Assembly: GCA_037501455.1 (NCBI GenBank)
Contig: CM074857.1
Coordinates: 102,829,501 to 102,893,500, forward strand
DNA from: Lantana camara
Taxonomy: Eukaryota > Streptophyta > Magnoliopsida > Lamiales > Verbenaceae
Length of the DNA stretch: 64,000 nt
Reading direction: 5' to 3'
Below are positions 23,146 to 34,536 of the stretch, piece by piece. Within the stretch, counting starts at the first letter, position 1. Every line of letters begins with the position of its first letter. The position numbers and the translations under genes were made by a program. The notes beneath the pieces were generated by a model. The model did no database searches and was not told where the DNA came from. It worked only from the letters and a program-made list of their open reading frames with translations.

Positions 23146-24240
23146 ATTTATGCCATATCAAAATTGAAATAGATTAATGGAGATTCTGTAGCCATAAACA
23201 AAAATTAGACGTCATTTAATCCTCGGTTGGTATTTTGGATAATAATTTGACAAGTTATTTTATTATCATACTAACTCATTTTTCAACAATTTTGGAACCC
23301 ATTCTTGTGTGTGCTTGTAACGCAACGCACGAAAACAACTCATGTTCATACACGGCTAAGTCACTTAGATCACCTCACTTGTTGACTTTGTATATAAAAA
23401 TAAGCTATTTTAATGTGTTACATGACTTAACACAAGCAAAATTTATACAAAAAAATTGGCGTTGTATTAATTCAGATTAATTTTGAAATTGCTATTGAGA
23501 TTCGGCATTACGGTAAAAGAACCTATCACACTATTGTTCAAAAATTTAACTTCAGATCAATTCTTGTCCCAATTTTTAAAATTTTATTTTGACTATTGGG
23601 ATGGGATTTTATAAATAGTCTGATTTTGAGGCAGTAATAAATTTTAAAAAACAAAAAAAAAGCAAAAAAAAAAAAAAAAATTAATTTCTTCGGTATAAAA
23701 ATGTATTTTCTAAAACTATTTATGCAAAGTAGCATTACTTAGAGATAGTTTCTCGAAGTCAAGATGAGTCATTTCTTAGAGATAGTTTCTGCTTTCCATC
23801 AACCAAGGATCGATGCAGACCTCCCACTTGCATGACAATGGGACAAGCTCCTGGACGACAAGAAAATAACAAACTACAAACACGTGCGGGCTCATGCACG
23901 TAAATAGGACGAAACGACATATGCCATCAAGTCCGTAAATTCCAGCTAAAACATCATTGGCTCGAACTCAATTCATATTAGAGTAAGTGTGTTATATCTG
24001 TTATTTATTGGAATATATCTTTTAAAAATGTATATAAATCAAATAAGAAATGTAACGTGTTCTCTTTTTCGATACGTTGATTTGATCGAGTTAGATTCGA
24101 ACTAAAATGATCAGATAAATAACATGAGCGGATTGCCGATAGAAATATAAGTTCATTTGGCAATTTGAGCAAATTTTTAAGGGATATTTATGTAATTGTT
24201 CCATTGTAGATACTTCCCAAGAAATATAATACCTCCAAAG
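23146..24240. repeat. Segmental duplication copy 1
   Basis: Non-coding AT-rich DNA that aligns in order with 32980-33130, then 54862-54890, then 55660-56790. Shared stretches include ttagatcacctcacttgttga, ggcattacggtaaaagaacc, attttgaggcagtaataaatttt and gatagtttctgctttccatcaacc. Copy 1 lacks the two MITEs found in copy 2 (its empty sites are near 23543 and 23780). It begins right at the gypsy LTR border. No gene was recognised in it. Confidence 0.85.
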
Positions 24241-24644
24241 CGATGTTTAACCCAAAAATTAGTAATCGATAAACCCTTAGTTTAATTTAATTATTTAATT
24301 TGGTGTTATTGAATAAATTTAATTTTATTTAAATCTCAACTCGTTTAATTCTCTCCGCTCTTTATATTCTCCTTTGATATTAATTATTATCGCTTTTTTA
24401 ATTTAAGTAATTTATTTATTTATTAACATGAATTCTATTCGTAATCATGCACATAAACATGTATACAGAACCCGGAAATGTCTTGGTTTTCATGCTACAA
24501 GTATATCATACCTTTTATCTATTGATCGACGGTTATAGATACGTCGTTTAATGTGTTTAGAAGATTATTTGGCATAGATTATGATGAGAATCCGAAACTC
24601 TTCAACTTGAGCATGAGTATTTGTAATTTGGTATAGAAAAAAAA
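24241..24644. other. AT-rich intergenic DNA
   Basis: No open frame, repeat or known motif of note was recognised here. Confidence 0.5.
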
Positions 24645-24985
24645 AGGTTATATATGATGAAGTGTATATACATCACAATGGTCTTGGCAACAAAGTTCAA
24701 TAATTCTGGAAATAATTATGCAAGAACTAATTGGAAAATTCCAGGCTTCAGGTAATATTTTGCAAGTGAGCAAGAATTAGAGATAGATTATGTCGGGAGT
24801 TTTTTACTTCAGAAGGCTAATTTGAGTTCCTTAATATATATATTTAGGAATATGCAATGTTGTACTGTTTTTCACGTTTTTAATTTGTTTATCTATTTCA
24901 AATCATTGCATCAGGAGTTAATGATTCCATTTATTCGGGCAACTTTAAATTACATGGCATAACAAACGTTTTGACTACAATTGCA
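24645..24985. repeat. Local duplication, left copy
   Basis: Aligns with 27676-27935 over blocks such as tatatgatgaagtgtatata, cttggcaacaaagttcaata and ggcttcaggtaatattttgcaag. The outer foldback element sits directly to its right. The blocks are not coding in any frame I could recognise. Confidence 0.8.
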
Positions 24986-25000
24986 ATTTTCTCTTTTGAA

Positions 25001-26829
25001 GAGAAAATTGCATTTTTGACCCCATAGGATATAAGTGGATTTTTTTAATGTCCCATAGTTTTTAAATAGTCCTACACGTTTTTATTTTTAACACTTTTGG
25101 TCCCAAAAACCAACATTTTTACTATTAGTCCCAAAAGGAGAAAAAAAAAAAAAAAAAAAAGGATTGTACATTTATTTATTTATTAATATAATATTTAATT
25201 AGAATTAAAAAGTGATTTTTTATTTATTATTTCTGTTTTAACATGATGTGTAATATTTAGAATTTTTATAATTTGTATGCATCAATATAATATTTAATTA
25301 GAATTAATAGGTGATTTTAATCATTTTTTTATGAGAAAATTGCATTTTTGGTCCCATAGGAAATAGGTCAATTTTTTTTTGGTCCCATAGTTTTTAAATC
25401 GTCCCGTACTTTTATTTTTTCGACAAATATAGTCCCAAAGTGAAAAAATTTAAATATTAGTCCAAAAAATTTAGAAATATATATTTATAATATTTTTCCT
25501 TAATTAAAAAATACATATCAAATATTAGGAATAATTTGAAAGAATACCAACCACATCATATACATTTTATTTTTGTAATAAATAATAATTATTTAAAGTA
25601 TAAGTATTACTTTAAAATTATAAAATAAAAAAATAAAGATATTATACATAATAACGTATTTAATAAAATAATTTTCAATATTGCATTTAGTTAAAAATAT
25701 GTAAAATAAAAAATTGAAAAATAATTAATATTTATAATATAATTAAAAAATTAAAAAATAATTAGTAGCCATAAATATTTAATGAGAATTAAAAAATAAC
25801 ATCAAAATTTTAAAACACTATAATAATATAACGTACAATTATAATAATAATTTAATTATTTAATTAAAATTATATTATTGGATAAAATATATATAAATTT
25901 CAGTTATTTTCAATTTTAAATAAACCCAACATTAATTATTTTAAATAAATACAATGTTATATACATAAGAAATATTTAAATATTATAAATATTAATTATT
26001 TTTTAATTTTTTATTTTAAATATTTTTAACTAAATACAATATTGAAGATTATTTTATTAATTATGTTATTATGTATAATGTTTTTATTTTTTTTATTTTA
26101 TAATTTTAAAGTAATGCTTATAATTTAAAATGTAATAATTACTATTTATTATAAAAATAAAATTCATATCATGTGGTTGGTATTCTTTTAAATTGTTCCT
26201 AATATTTGATATGTATTTTTTAATTAAGGAAAAGTATTATAAATATATATATTTCTAAATTTTTTGGGACTAATATTAAATTTTTTTCACTTTGGGACTA
26301 CATTTGTCGAAAAACTAAAGGTGCGGGACGATTTAAAAACTACGGGACCAAAAAAAAATTGACTTATTTCCTGGGACCAAAAATGCAATTTTCTCTTTTT
26401 TTTTTATTTAATTAGAATTTGAAAAAATCAAATTAAAACAAATTAAATGACATAACATATAATTATTTTTTTATTTATTATAATATTTAATTAGAATTAA
26501 AAACTGATTTTGAAAAATATCTTAGTTTTTATTTATTATATATTTTTTAAAGGCGATTTTAACCATATATTTTTAATTAGAGTTAAAAAATCAAAATTAA
26601 ACAAATTATAATTATATAACATATTGTTATATTTATATCATACTATAATAATTTTTATATGTTTATTGAAAAAAAAAGAAAAGGGTAATGTATGGGTAAC
26701 ATCTAATGAAAACTTAATAGATCTTGGGACCAAAAGTGTTAAAAATACAAACGAGTAGGACTATTTAAAAACTACGGGACAAAAAAAGAAATCCACTTAT
26801 ATCCTATGGGACTAAAAATGCAATTTTTC
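25001..26829. mobile_element. Outer foldback element with inverted ends
   Basis: The left arm (from 25001, gagaaaattgcatttttgac through ttttaacacttttggtccc at about 25120) is inverted at the right (from about 26705, gggaccaaaagtgttaaaaa through atgcaatttttc). The flanks carry the direct repeat CTTTTGAA (24993-25000 and 26830-26837), or 9 bp with one mismatch. No transposase frame is present. The element carries another element of related ends inside it. Confidence 0.82.
25333..26395. mobile_element. Inner foldback element with ~400-bp arms
   Basis: Starts gagaaaattgcatttttggt and ends with its inverse gaccaaaaatgcaattttctc. Most of its 1063 bp is two long inverted arms (about 25333-25745 and 25985-26395) whose order of landmarks is mirrored: ggtcccatag, ggacgatt, a tttttcacttt block, accacatcat and attgcatttagttaaa. 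It lies inside the outer element and shares its terminal motif, so related elements nested. Flanking T runs blur the target duplication. Confidence 0.88.
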
Positions 26830-26837
26830 CTTTTGAA

Positions 26838-27148
26838 TATTTAATTAATAATACTTCCCTCAAATGAATTAAGCTCTTTAGATGAGATGATCACTCAATT
26901 AAAAATATCATATATTTACTCTATTCATAATCTTAAACATAAAAAGAAAGGATTTTACGTGCAATATCTAATCGAAGGAGTCTATCGACACATCTGATCA
27001 GTCCACCTACACGTCTGATAAATCCATGTACACTCCTATATGTGAGGGAATAATTAAGCCTACACGTGATCGAGAAAAAATATAAACGTGTGATGTCTAA
27101 GTGATACTATGATAAATACAAAGAAGTTTCACGTTTCAATATAAATAA
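26838..27148. other. Intergenic DNA
   Basis: AT-rich DNA between the foldback element and the next MITE. It contains three near copies of (c)acatctgatcagtccacctacacgtctgataaatcc-type phrases (26988-27030) but no gene. Confidence 0.5.
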
Positions 27149-27520
27149 GGAAAAATTATATTTGACTATCCTGTTAAATAGAGTAATTACAATGCAATCC
27201 ATTTTTATTCGAAAATTGTAATTTAATCTCTAAATGTTATGAATTGTTTGTGATTCCTCTATTCAGTTAGAGTTGGACTCTATCCCCAAGGACTGGATTG
27301 TTATATGTGTAATACCTAGAGATCATTTTGTTGGAATGTGTATATTGCAGAGATGAATTTGTTATTCTATTCATTAAATTAATCGAAGGATAGACCCATC
27401 TCTAAAGAAATCGAGTGATCACAAACGGTTCATAATATTTAGGGATTAATTGTAATTTTCGAATAATGATGGATTACTTGTAATTACCCTATCTAGCAAG
27501 TAGTCAAATGTAATTTTCCC
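27149..27520. mobile_element. Mutator-type MITE, 372 bp
   Basis: A perfect 9-bp direct repeat, TATAAATAA, flanks the element (27140-27148 and 27521-27529). The ends are inverted over about 110 bp: ggaaaaattatatttgactat at the left against the RC of the right end, gggaaaattacatttgacta. Nine-base target duplications with long terminal inverted repeats are the hallmark of Mutator-like MITEs. It has no coding capacity. Confidence 0.92.
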
Positions 27521-27529
27521 TATAAATAA

Positions 27530-27675
27530 TGATAAGATTGCAAGCACAACATTGCTTCTGGGAAAACCAGATGCATGCATCTTCTCAGCCCTTCTTCTTA
27601 GAGTTGGGTACATCTATGTCATGTCTTCATCAATCGACAGAGTACCCTTCTTCTTAATAAGGTGAGTGATGGCTA
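27530..27675. other. Intergenic DNA
   Basis: A small ATG frame (27569 on, about 28 codons) followed by aataaggtgagtg resembles an exon end but has no recognisable protein features, and no gene is proposed. Confidence 0.4.
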
Positions 27676-27935
27676 CATTATATATGATGAGGTGAAGTGT
27701 ATATAGAGCACCATAGTCTTGGCAACACAATTCAATAATTATAATTTTTCAGGAACTAGTTGGAAATTTTCAGGCTTCATGTAATATTTTACAAGTCAAG
27801 AATCCAAAATAGATTATGTCCGGACTTTTTGCTAAAGTGAGTTCTTTACTCTATATTGCACGAGTGAAATGATGATTTCATTTTATTTGGGCAAATTAAA
27901 ATGAACGGTATAATGAGCATTAGGACTACAAATAG
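27676..27935. repeat. Local duplication, right copy
   Basis: Matches 24645-24985 in the same orientation with indels. The duplication predates, or was separated by, the foldback and MITE insertions between the copies. Confidence 0.8.
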
Positions 27936-29569
27936 TGTTGATATGTTTAACTATACATTTAACTAATCATTCTTTAATAAGCACTAGGACTACAAATATA
28001 TTTGAAATTACAAGATTAAAGAAAGAGCAGAAAAAGGAGAGGCAAGTTACTTACAAAACTCAAATAAGAAAATATTGTCTATTTCACATAATTAACATTC
28101 AATTAACGCCAGAAATACATTCAATTAACATTCACATGCTGAGAATACCTTATAGCAATACAAGAAATAGGGCACGATAACTAAATCGACTCCCGTTGCC
28201 GCCTCTTATCAAGATCCTGCTGTCTTCGTTGCCGTTGCCGTTGCTGTTGCCGCCGCCTACCTTTATCCTGCTATCGTCGCGGTTAGATCTCGTTGCCGAT
28301 GAAGTGGAAATGTGGTTACAGATTATGAGATGAATCTTTCCTAAAATGGGAATCCATTTTTTCGGCGAGGGGAAAAAGGGGAAAAAAAAAACAAGAAAAA
28401 GTGGGGGCAAAACAGACTTTTCAGGGCATGGGGGGTTTAGAAAAAATAACTTGTGTATTGGTAACCTAAAACATACATTTTTCAAACTAGGGAGTTTAAG
28501 ATAACTTTTGAGAATATTTGGTCCTTTTAAATAACTTCCTAATAATAGATGTAGCAGTAGTAGTAATCTATTTTCGTTTTGAATTTTCAACATGCCAAAA
28601 ATTTAATTAGTAATTTGTTGAGTACACAAATTATCGATTTATCTCTCATTTTCTGTATACCTAGACAAATAATTTATTTTTTAGATTTTTTCATCTCTTG
28701 TAATAATGTCAATTATTTGGGATTTGTGTAGCTTTACACTTTATATTGTTTTGTTTCTAATTTTAAGGAAGACGAAATACATGAGTATATACGTAAAAGA
28801 GTAACAAACTGATCAATGATGATATACAAATTTTAGAGGGGTGAAAACATGAACAAAGATGATTTTTTTTTTTTAAGCACACTCAAGTGGGATTCAAACC
28901 TGAGACATTGCCCTGAAGAACGAATTCATTAATCATTTGAATCAATCCCTGTTGGCCGTTCAAAGATAATGAAAGTAAAACCGTATTTATTAAGACAAAA
29001 AATATCCAACAAAATACAAGGGAAAATAGAAAAAAATAAACTACTGAAAATAATAAAAAAGAAACAGGACTATAGAGTTCTCCTTGGACGATAAAGACCA
29101 CTGAGAATTATTTGTTTTCAATTCCAAAGTATAAATCAAATAAATGAATGAAATACTCCTATTTAAAAAAAAAAAAAAAAGAATGATACCAGAGAATTAC
29201 AAATTTAAGTATGAAAGAACATGTTTAAATAATTAAAATATATAAAAAATAATAAATTATAACTAAAAGATGAAAAAAAAAAAACAATAAAGGAAGATAA
29301 CACAAACAAAAATTAATAAAACTAAAGTTTTCACAAGAAAAATATTAATAACGTGTGGTGCCACTTACTAGTCCATATTCAAAGTATGAAGCATCCGCGA
29401 TCTGCCATCGGATTTATTAATTACGCGTACTTTATGTCTGAATTACAACAAAAACACATGCCAACTTGGATATATCAACATCTTCAAAATAAATTAAAGA
29501 CCCTAACAAGACCCCTTTTATTTTTTTGTGCTTATGTTTGACTGATTCAACAAATATGTATTAAAATAA
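27936..29569. other. Intergenic DNA upstream of the dehydrogenase gene
   Basis: About 1.6 kb with no convincing gene. A minus-strand frame at 28150-28593 is low-complexity and arises from a gttgcc/gccgcc repeat-like stretch (28193-28300) and purine runs. A-rich runs occur at 28863, 29165 and 29270. The TSD of the promoter MITE is at 29561-29569. Confidence 0.55.
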
Positions 29570-29968
29570 GTGAAATTTACATCAGACTACTCTATATTTA
29601 GGTCTAATTACAACGTAATCCATCATTATTAGAAAATTAGATTTTAGTTCCTAATTTTGAGAACCGTTTGTGGTCCTAGATTTTCATTATGTCATTCCAA
29701 AAAATCTCTAATTTGTTGTTAAATTCATAATTTGGAGGAACCGTTTTGTTTATATTTGTAAGCTTTAGGAATGATTTTGTAATTTTGGTTATATATTTAA
29801 TATAACACTCATAAAACCGTCAGGGACATAAGCGTACTTGTACAAATTCCGTTAAGAAACCTCAGACCAAATAAAATTTATAGGGATTAAAATATAATTT
29901 TACGATAATTATAAATTACATTGTAATTAAGGCTAAATACAAGATTGTCAGATGTAAATTAATATCCC
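29570..29968. mobile_element. Mutator-type MITE in the dehydrogenase promoter, 399 bp
   Basis: The 9-bp direct repeat TTAAAATAA flanks it exactly (29561-29569 and 29969-29977). The terminal inverted repeats are long and imperfect: the left reads gtgaaatttacatcagacta and the RC of the right reads gggatattaatttacatctg. Internal motifs (taattacaacgtaatccatc; ttagttcctaattttgagaaccg) resemble those of the MITE at 27149-27520, so the two belong to related families. The element ends about 82 bp upstream of the TATA box and 174 bp upstream of the dehydrogenase start codon. Confidence 0.9.
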
Positions 29969-30050
29969 TTAAAATAATTAGCTATTGTTGATCGACGGTT
30001 AGTTTTTTCATCACGTTTAATTGGTGTCTTCCTAATTGGAAGTGGGCGGC

Positions 30051-30058
30051 TATATATA
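30051..30058 (+). promoter_or_regulatory. TATA box of the dehydrogenase gene
   Basis: TATATATA in the context ggcggctatatataggatgc lies 85-92 bp before the ATG at 30143. That would place transcription start near 30083-30090 and leave a short 5' UTR of about 55-60 bases. Confidence 0.7.
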
Positions 30059-30142
30059 GGATGCAAAAGATCATTAAGTAGCAATAGATTGAAGATTCAA
30101 TTGAGAGAAAGGGTCTTCACAAGTCACCTGCAAACACCATCG

Positions 30143-30613
30143 ATGGCCTCAACTTTTGTTAGAAGGTAATTTTCTTTCTTATCCACACATATATTCATGG
30201 TGTATATATAAAGCACTTAACTATTTCCTTTTAGTGAATACATGAGTCAAGCCAATTTGCGAGGTAGTAAACTCATTGCCAAGCTCGCCGAGTTTGAACT
30301 TCTCTACCCACCGAGCCTGAGTGTGAAAATATATTCATTGGCTTGTAAGAGAGTTGATGATATACATAAGGCTTGGCCCTTCTCAATTAGTCCGAACTAA
30401 GTTTTAAGTAGTAAGTTTTCCATGTCAGTTCGAATCGGGAATAAATCACTGATTCATGCTCGTCTGAATTTTGTTGTTAATCTGATAGTTGACTCGATTG
30501 TCGTAGATGGGGGTTTTGCTACTAGCTTGGTTGTCATAACTGTGTTTGGGTTAGTTCGATCCTCGAATGGGACTAAAGTTAGTTTTAATATTTGCCCGAG
30601 ATTGTTTATGTCT

Positions 30614-30646
<33 letters not shown>

Positions 30647-32087
30647 ACATTTCTATATGCTTCCTTTAATTGATTCATGGATTGCGACTCTCTACTTTTT
30701 CTTTTGTGTTGAATAAATGACGTGGGGTCCTCGTTAAAATCCTCACGGTTTGTTTGACCGATTCTTTTAAAAAAATAGTTGATGAGATATATTTTTCTAA
30801 TATTTAATCATTTTAAATATAGACGCTTGTTCTGATATTATAATGTCAAGTAAATTAAATGTCATTGTGTAAGTCATTTAAAATAAGGTAAGGATAGTCA
30901 AAGAATATTAAATATTGAGTAGTTTAGCATTCATTCTATGTGGAACGGTTAAAGTATCTTTCCCGTGTATTGTTATCACAGAAGTTCCACACCTTACCAA
31001 TTATTACTATCTTCAACTGGGTTATACGCCAATCATGCATACGATTGAATAAGATTTGTGAACATATTTGGATATAAATCACAAAGAACCCCTTCTATTT
31101 CATCAAGTATATCCTTTAATAAACTATGTGTTGCACATGACAATCTGATCGAATTTCCATGCAGATTGGAAGGTAAGGTTGCACTGATCACAGGCGGTGG
31201 TCGTGGCATCGGCGAGTCTACTGCGAGGCTGTTTCGCGATCACGGAGCAAAAGTGGTGATCGCAGACATTCAAGACGAATTAGGAGAAAAGGTTAGCAAA
31301 GATCTGGGAGAATCAGCCTCGTACGTTAAGTGCGATGTGACTAAGGAAACCGATGTAGAAAATGCTGTTAACAGAGCTGTGGCGTTGTATGGTAAGCTGG
31401 ACATCATGTTCAACAATGCTGCCATCGTAGGAACACAAAAACCAAACATTCTTGACAACGATTTGTCGGAATTCGAACAAGTTGTTAGTGTCAATCTGAT
31501 TGGTGCGTTTCTTGGCACCAAACACGCTGCCCGTGTGATGATCCCGAATGGCCGTGGCAGTATAATAACCAATGGTAGCGTTTGCAGTACTATAGGTCAG
31601 TAGCAGATCCACGTATAAATGAATATGTATTTGTTATAGAAAAATATCATTTTTATTCCTGTAATTGTAATTCTTTTTTCAGTTTTGATCCCGATTTATT
31701 AAGAGAAAAATATTGATCAAAATTTCTGGCTCCGCTGCTGATACAGGAGGAGTCACTAATCATGCATACACGAGTACAAAGCATGCGGTGGTGGGGCTCA
31801 CGAAGAGTGCAGCCGTGGAGCTTGGGAAGCACGGGGTTCGTGTGAACTGTCTGTCGCCTTATCTGGTGGCGACGCCTCTAGCATTTGATTTCTTCAACAT
31901 GAACAATGAGGGAGTCCGTAATGTTTACAGCAACCTCAAAGGCGTGCTCACGTCCGAAGATGTGGCCGACGCTGCACTGTTCTTGGCAAGTGATGAATCC
32001 AAGTATGTAAGTGGACACAACCTTATGGTTGATGGAGGCTTCACCGTGATGAATGCCGGTTTCTCTATGTTCGGGAAATCCGTATGA
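30143..32087 (+). CDS. Short-chain dehydrogenase/reductase (SDR110C-like), three exons
   Basis: A classical NAD(P)-dependent alcohol dehydrogenase, soluble and probably cytosolic, of the plant group that contains secoisolariciresinol, xanthoxin and borneol dehydrogenases. Exons are 30143-30165, 31165-31595 and 31747-32087; the introns (999 and 151 bp) have GT-AG ends and the joined frame gives 264 residues, the usual family length. Visible features: nucleotide-binding TGGGRGIG at 17-24; Asp42 after strand 2 (NAD preference in the family); NNAA at 91-94; catalytic Asn118, Ser146, Tyr159 and Lys163 (YTSTK); and the RVNCLSPYLVATPL block. All catalytic residues are present, so the enzyme is probably active. 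The short first exon (MASTFVRR) matches the known gene structure of the group. Substrate cannot be inferred. A MITE lies in its promoter and a 31-base C run in intron 1. Confidence 0.93.
30615..30645. repeat. Uninterrupted run of 31 C in intron 1
   Basis: A homopolymer of 31 cytosines (poly-G on the other strand), far longer than chance in this AT-rich DNA. Its length may be uncertain, because such runs are hard to sequence. Confidence 0.9.
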
Positions 32088-32979
32088 CGAGTTTCTCCGA
32101 ACATCTTTAGAGACGACTAGCAACTTAGAATACAGTTATGAACGACTTTCTATTATGTAATCGTGTTAGCTATATCTTCTGTTACACTCACTGACACGCA
32201 GTGCCCTCAGTCTTCTTTGTCAAACTCTTGCAAAATAATTTATCGAAGTACTTCTATAGTTATTATAACTATATATTTATATATATTCGAAAATCAAATA
32301 GATATATATCTCGTCAAAGAACCAAGTGTTTTTTTTCTTTTTTTTTCAACTTCAATTATACGTCGTCTTCAACTTCTGGAAAAAAAAAAAAAAAAATCAA
32401 AGATATTCTTGTAATGTTAAATAGTTAAATTTATTTTCTGTTACATATTTCTTTCATTATTAATTATATTGTCAAAAATGTGTACGAAATTCAACCAAAG
32501 TTCCAAATAGAACGGTGAGTGTTCAATTTTAATAAATGAAAGAAAAACAATGAGAGGTGATGAGTGGAAGAAATTCATTTATCCTTTTAAACGTTAGAAA
32601 TTTGAATCCTAAAATAACCGCCTGATATATCTCAAAAAGAAAAAAAAAAAAATGGGAAAAGGGAAATGTAGTAACACTATTAAATTATAAACAACATTTC
32701 ATCATTGTCCCATCACATTTAGCATTCACACTATTGAAATTTCTACCGGAGGACATGACTAGAATATAATAAAAATATATGCCAATTTGAGAAAACATAT
32801 AGCAGTTTCAAATGTAATGAAAGATCCCTTTTATTTTTTTTGTCCTTGAATTACATGTACAAACCAATGACTGATTCAACAAATATTTATTCAAATGGTA
32901 CTTATTGTCATATACGTTAATAGTTCTTTCGTCATTTTGATAATTGTCTCAATTTGTGCAATATTAAAAGGTCATTTAG
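32088..32979. other. 3' flank of the dehydrogenase gene
   Basis: AT-rich DNA with the presumed 3' UTR. There is no textbook AATAAA within 150 bp of the stop; near-matches such as aataat occur at about 32233. A and T runs at 32330-32395 and 32640 create artefact frames. Around 32820-33000 some lines resemble the dehydrogenase upstream region (e.g. tttagtagaaatagatt versus ttaagtagcaatagatt near 30075). Confidence 0.55.
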
Positions 32980-33544
32980 TAGAAATAGATTAATAGAGAC
33001 TCCATAAACATAAACAAACATCAGAAGTCACTAAATCCCTAGTTGACATTTTGATAATTATTTGACAAGTTGCTTTAGTTTCATGTTAACTTCAATAGCC
33101 GGCGTGTGTGTGCACACACGAAAACAACTCATGTTTACTTCTCTACGTTCCAATCCAATTGGATTGGGTTATGCACATATAGAATATCATTTAAATCCCC
33201 AATCTAGTGTTTACTTTGCAATATTGGGGCAATAGGTTTATAGTGTGGGCTAGGTTAGTTGTTTATTTTGTTAGACCCATTTCAATTGATTTGTGATAAA
33301 ACCGTAAAATTTTATTATTGCCCTCAAACATATTGTTTTCTCCTTTTTATGGTTTTTGCCACCATCCAAACATGAATAATGATGAAGGGCAGAAAAGTAA
33401 ATCCACTCAACTCATTGAATTTGGGCTGTTTAGCAACATAATTTTGGAGTTGGTAGATTGTCCATTGTTCCCCATTCATACCATAGGACACGCCGACCAC
33501 AACAAGGCTTTGGACCAATCAAAGTAAACACTATTAACACCCAG
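32980..33544. repeat. Segmental duplication copy 2, left part
   Basis: From about 32985 (agaaatagattaatagagac) to 33130 (cacgaaaacaactcatgtt) it follows the order of 23165-23345 in copy 1. The segment then continues into unrelated AT-rich DNA up to the split solo LTR. The matching DNA resumes at 54824. Confidence 0.75.
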
Positions 33545-33549
33545 ACATT

Positions 33550-33617
33550 TGCTGGGTATGGACCCAAAATAGTAGTGGTACGGACCGTATTTCAAACTTT
33601 TTTTCTTAATACAGGTA
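33550..33617 (-). mobile_element. Split solo copia LTR, left piece
   Basis: The sequence tgctgggtatggacccaaaa… to …taatacaggta aligns with 8817-8886, the minus-strand 3' end of the copia A LTR. It stops at the TIR-like end of the following insert; the rest of this LTR resumes at 52970. ACATT at 33545-33549 pairs with ACATC at 54819-54823 as a 5-bp target duplication with one change. Confidence 0.9.
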
Positions 33618-33806
33618 GGGATAATTAAGAATAGTGCCCTGAAATTTGGTAAAATTACAGATTACCTCTTGAGGTTTGGGAAATTACGAACTCCCCCTAA
33701 CCTTTATACTCTCTCTCACAAATTTCACCTACAGTTAATCATGCCGTTTAAACTCATATTTACTTCCCAAAAATATACTACACTCCCCTCATATTTTTAC
33801 TTATAT
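33618..33806. mobile_element. Left TIR-like end of the 19.4-kb insert
   Basis: The 85-90 bp beginning gggataatta (…aatttggtaaaattacagat, then gggaaattacgaactccccc) are an inverted copy of the DNA ending at 52969. This suggests a terminal-inverted-repeat element, possibly MITE-like, into which the gypsy later inserted. No clear target duplication flanks the pair. Confidence 0.7.
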
Positions 33807-34536
33807 TTTTGCCCCCCAAATTCTGTAGTTACACTTGGGTGTACTGTAGAATTTCGAAATTCGAGCCTTAACTTTGAATATTCGAGGGTCAAGCTCTCGG
33901 AGGGAAGCGACGATCTATATTCCACGACGGACATCTTCTGACAGGGCATTAAATGTTGTCCTATTAGTTCTGAGGTTCAAGTGGACATGCATTAAATGTT
34001 GAGTGGAGACGTGGGTGCGCGTTTTAAGGAAGCGGCGTGTGAACATGGGTAACCATGTGACGGTTACCAAAAGTGGGGAATTTTCTAGGCGGGAATGATT
34101 GCTTTTGAATTAAATGCCCCAATCATGTGTATAATTCCTCCTATAAATGGGGATTTGCAAACTCTATTTACCTTTTACGAATTCAGAACTCTCCAAAGCA
34201 ACCTGCAACTTTATGCAATTATCTGTGATTTCCGACGAGTTTTCTTCTCCAACTTTAGGTAAACCACTGTGATTTCTGACCTTTCTTGTGCTAACCTTAG
34301 GTCTAGGTTGTGTCGACCACCGGTCTAGTGTGGGGAAGCCCTTTGATTAATCGTTCTCGTGCTAAAAATCCTTCTTTTTTCTTAAATATTTCTACAAAAC
34401 CTCCATCTTCAAGGGCAAGAACAACAATGGCGGATGAGATCATTAACCAGACAGTGAGAGAGATAGATGAGATGTCCCCTGCCAGTTTTCCTTTCCAAAG
34501 TAATATACCCTACGCTATTCCGATAGGGAAGGTCCC
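33807..34536 (-). repeat. Inverted arm 1: aORF start to polypurine tract of gypsy G
   Basis: An inverted copy of 35093-35822, about 725 bp per arm. It runs from the PPT (ccccccaaa at 33812) through the region upstream of the antisense gene to its N-terminal codons (MADEIINQTVREIDEM, here readable on the plus strand from 34426). The arm stops at the PPT/LTR boundary, exactly where the LTR should begin. Confidence 0.9.

Noticed and set aside
28150..28593. 147-codon minus-strand frame with a hydrophobic start
   Set aside because: The content is low-complexity (Leu, Phe, Pro, then Gly/Asn runs from triplet repeats) with no domain or intron structure.
31058..31164. In-frame N-terminal extension of dehydrogenase exon 2
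   Set aside because: It lacks an ATG at its start, and a clean GT-AG junction from the short ATG exon at 30143 gives the family-typical N-terminus (VRRLEGKVALITGG).
32330..32430. Short frames after the dehydrogenase stop
   Set aside because: T-run and A-run artefacts in AT-rich 3' flank.
33625..33650. aatagtgccctgaaat in the TIR-like end, resembling the copia LTR start
   Set aside because: The surrounding bases follow the TIR repeat, not the LTR, and its partner at 52960 reads differently, so this is chance or convergence.
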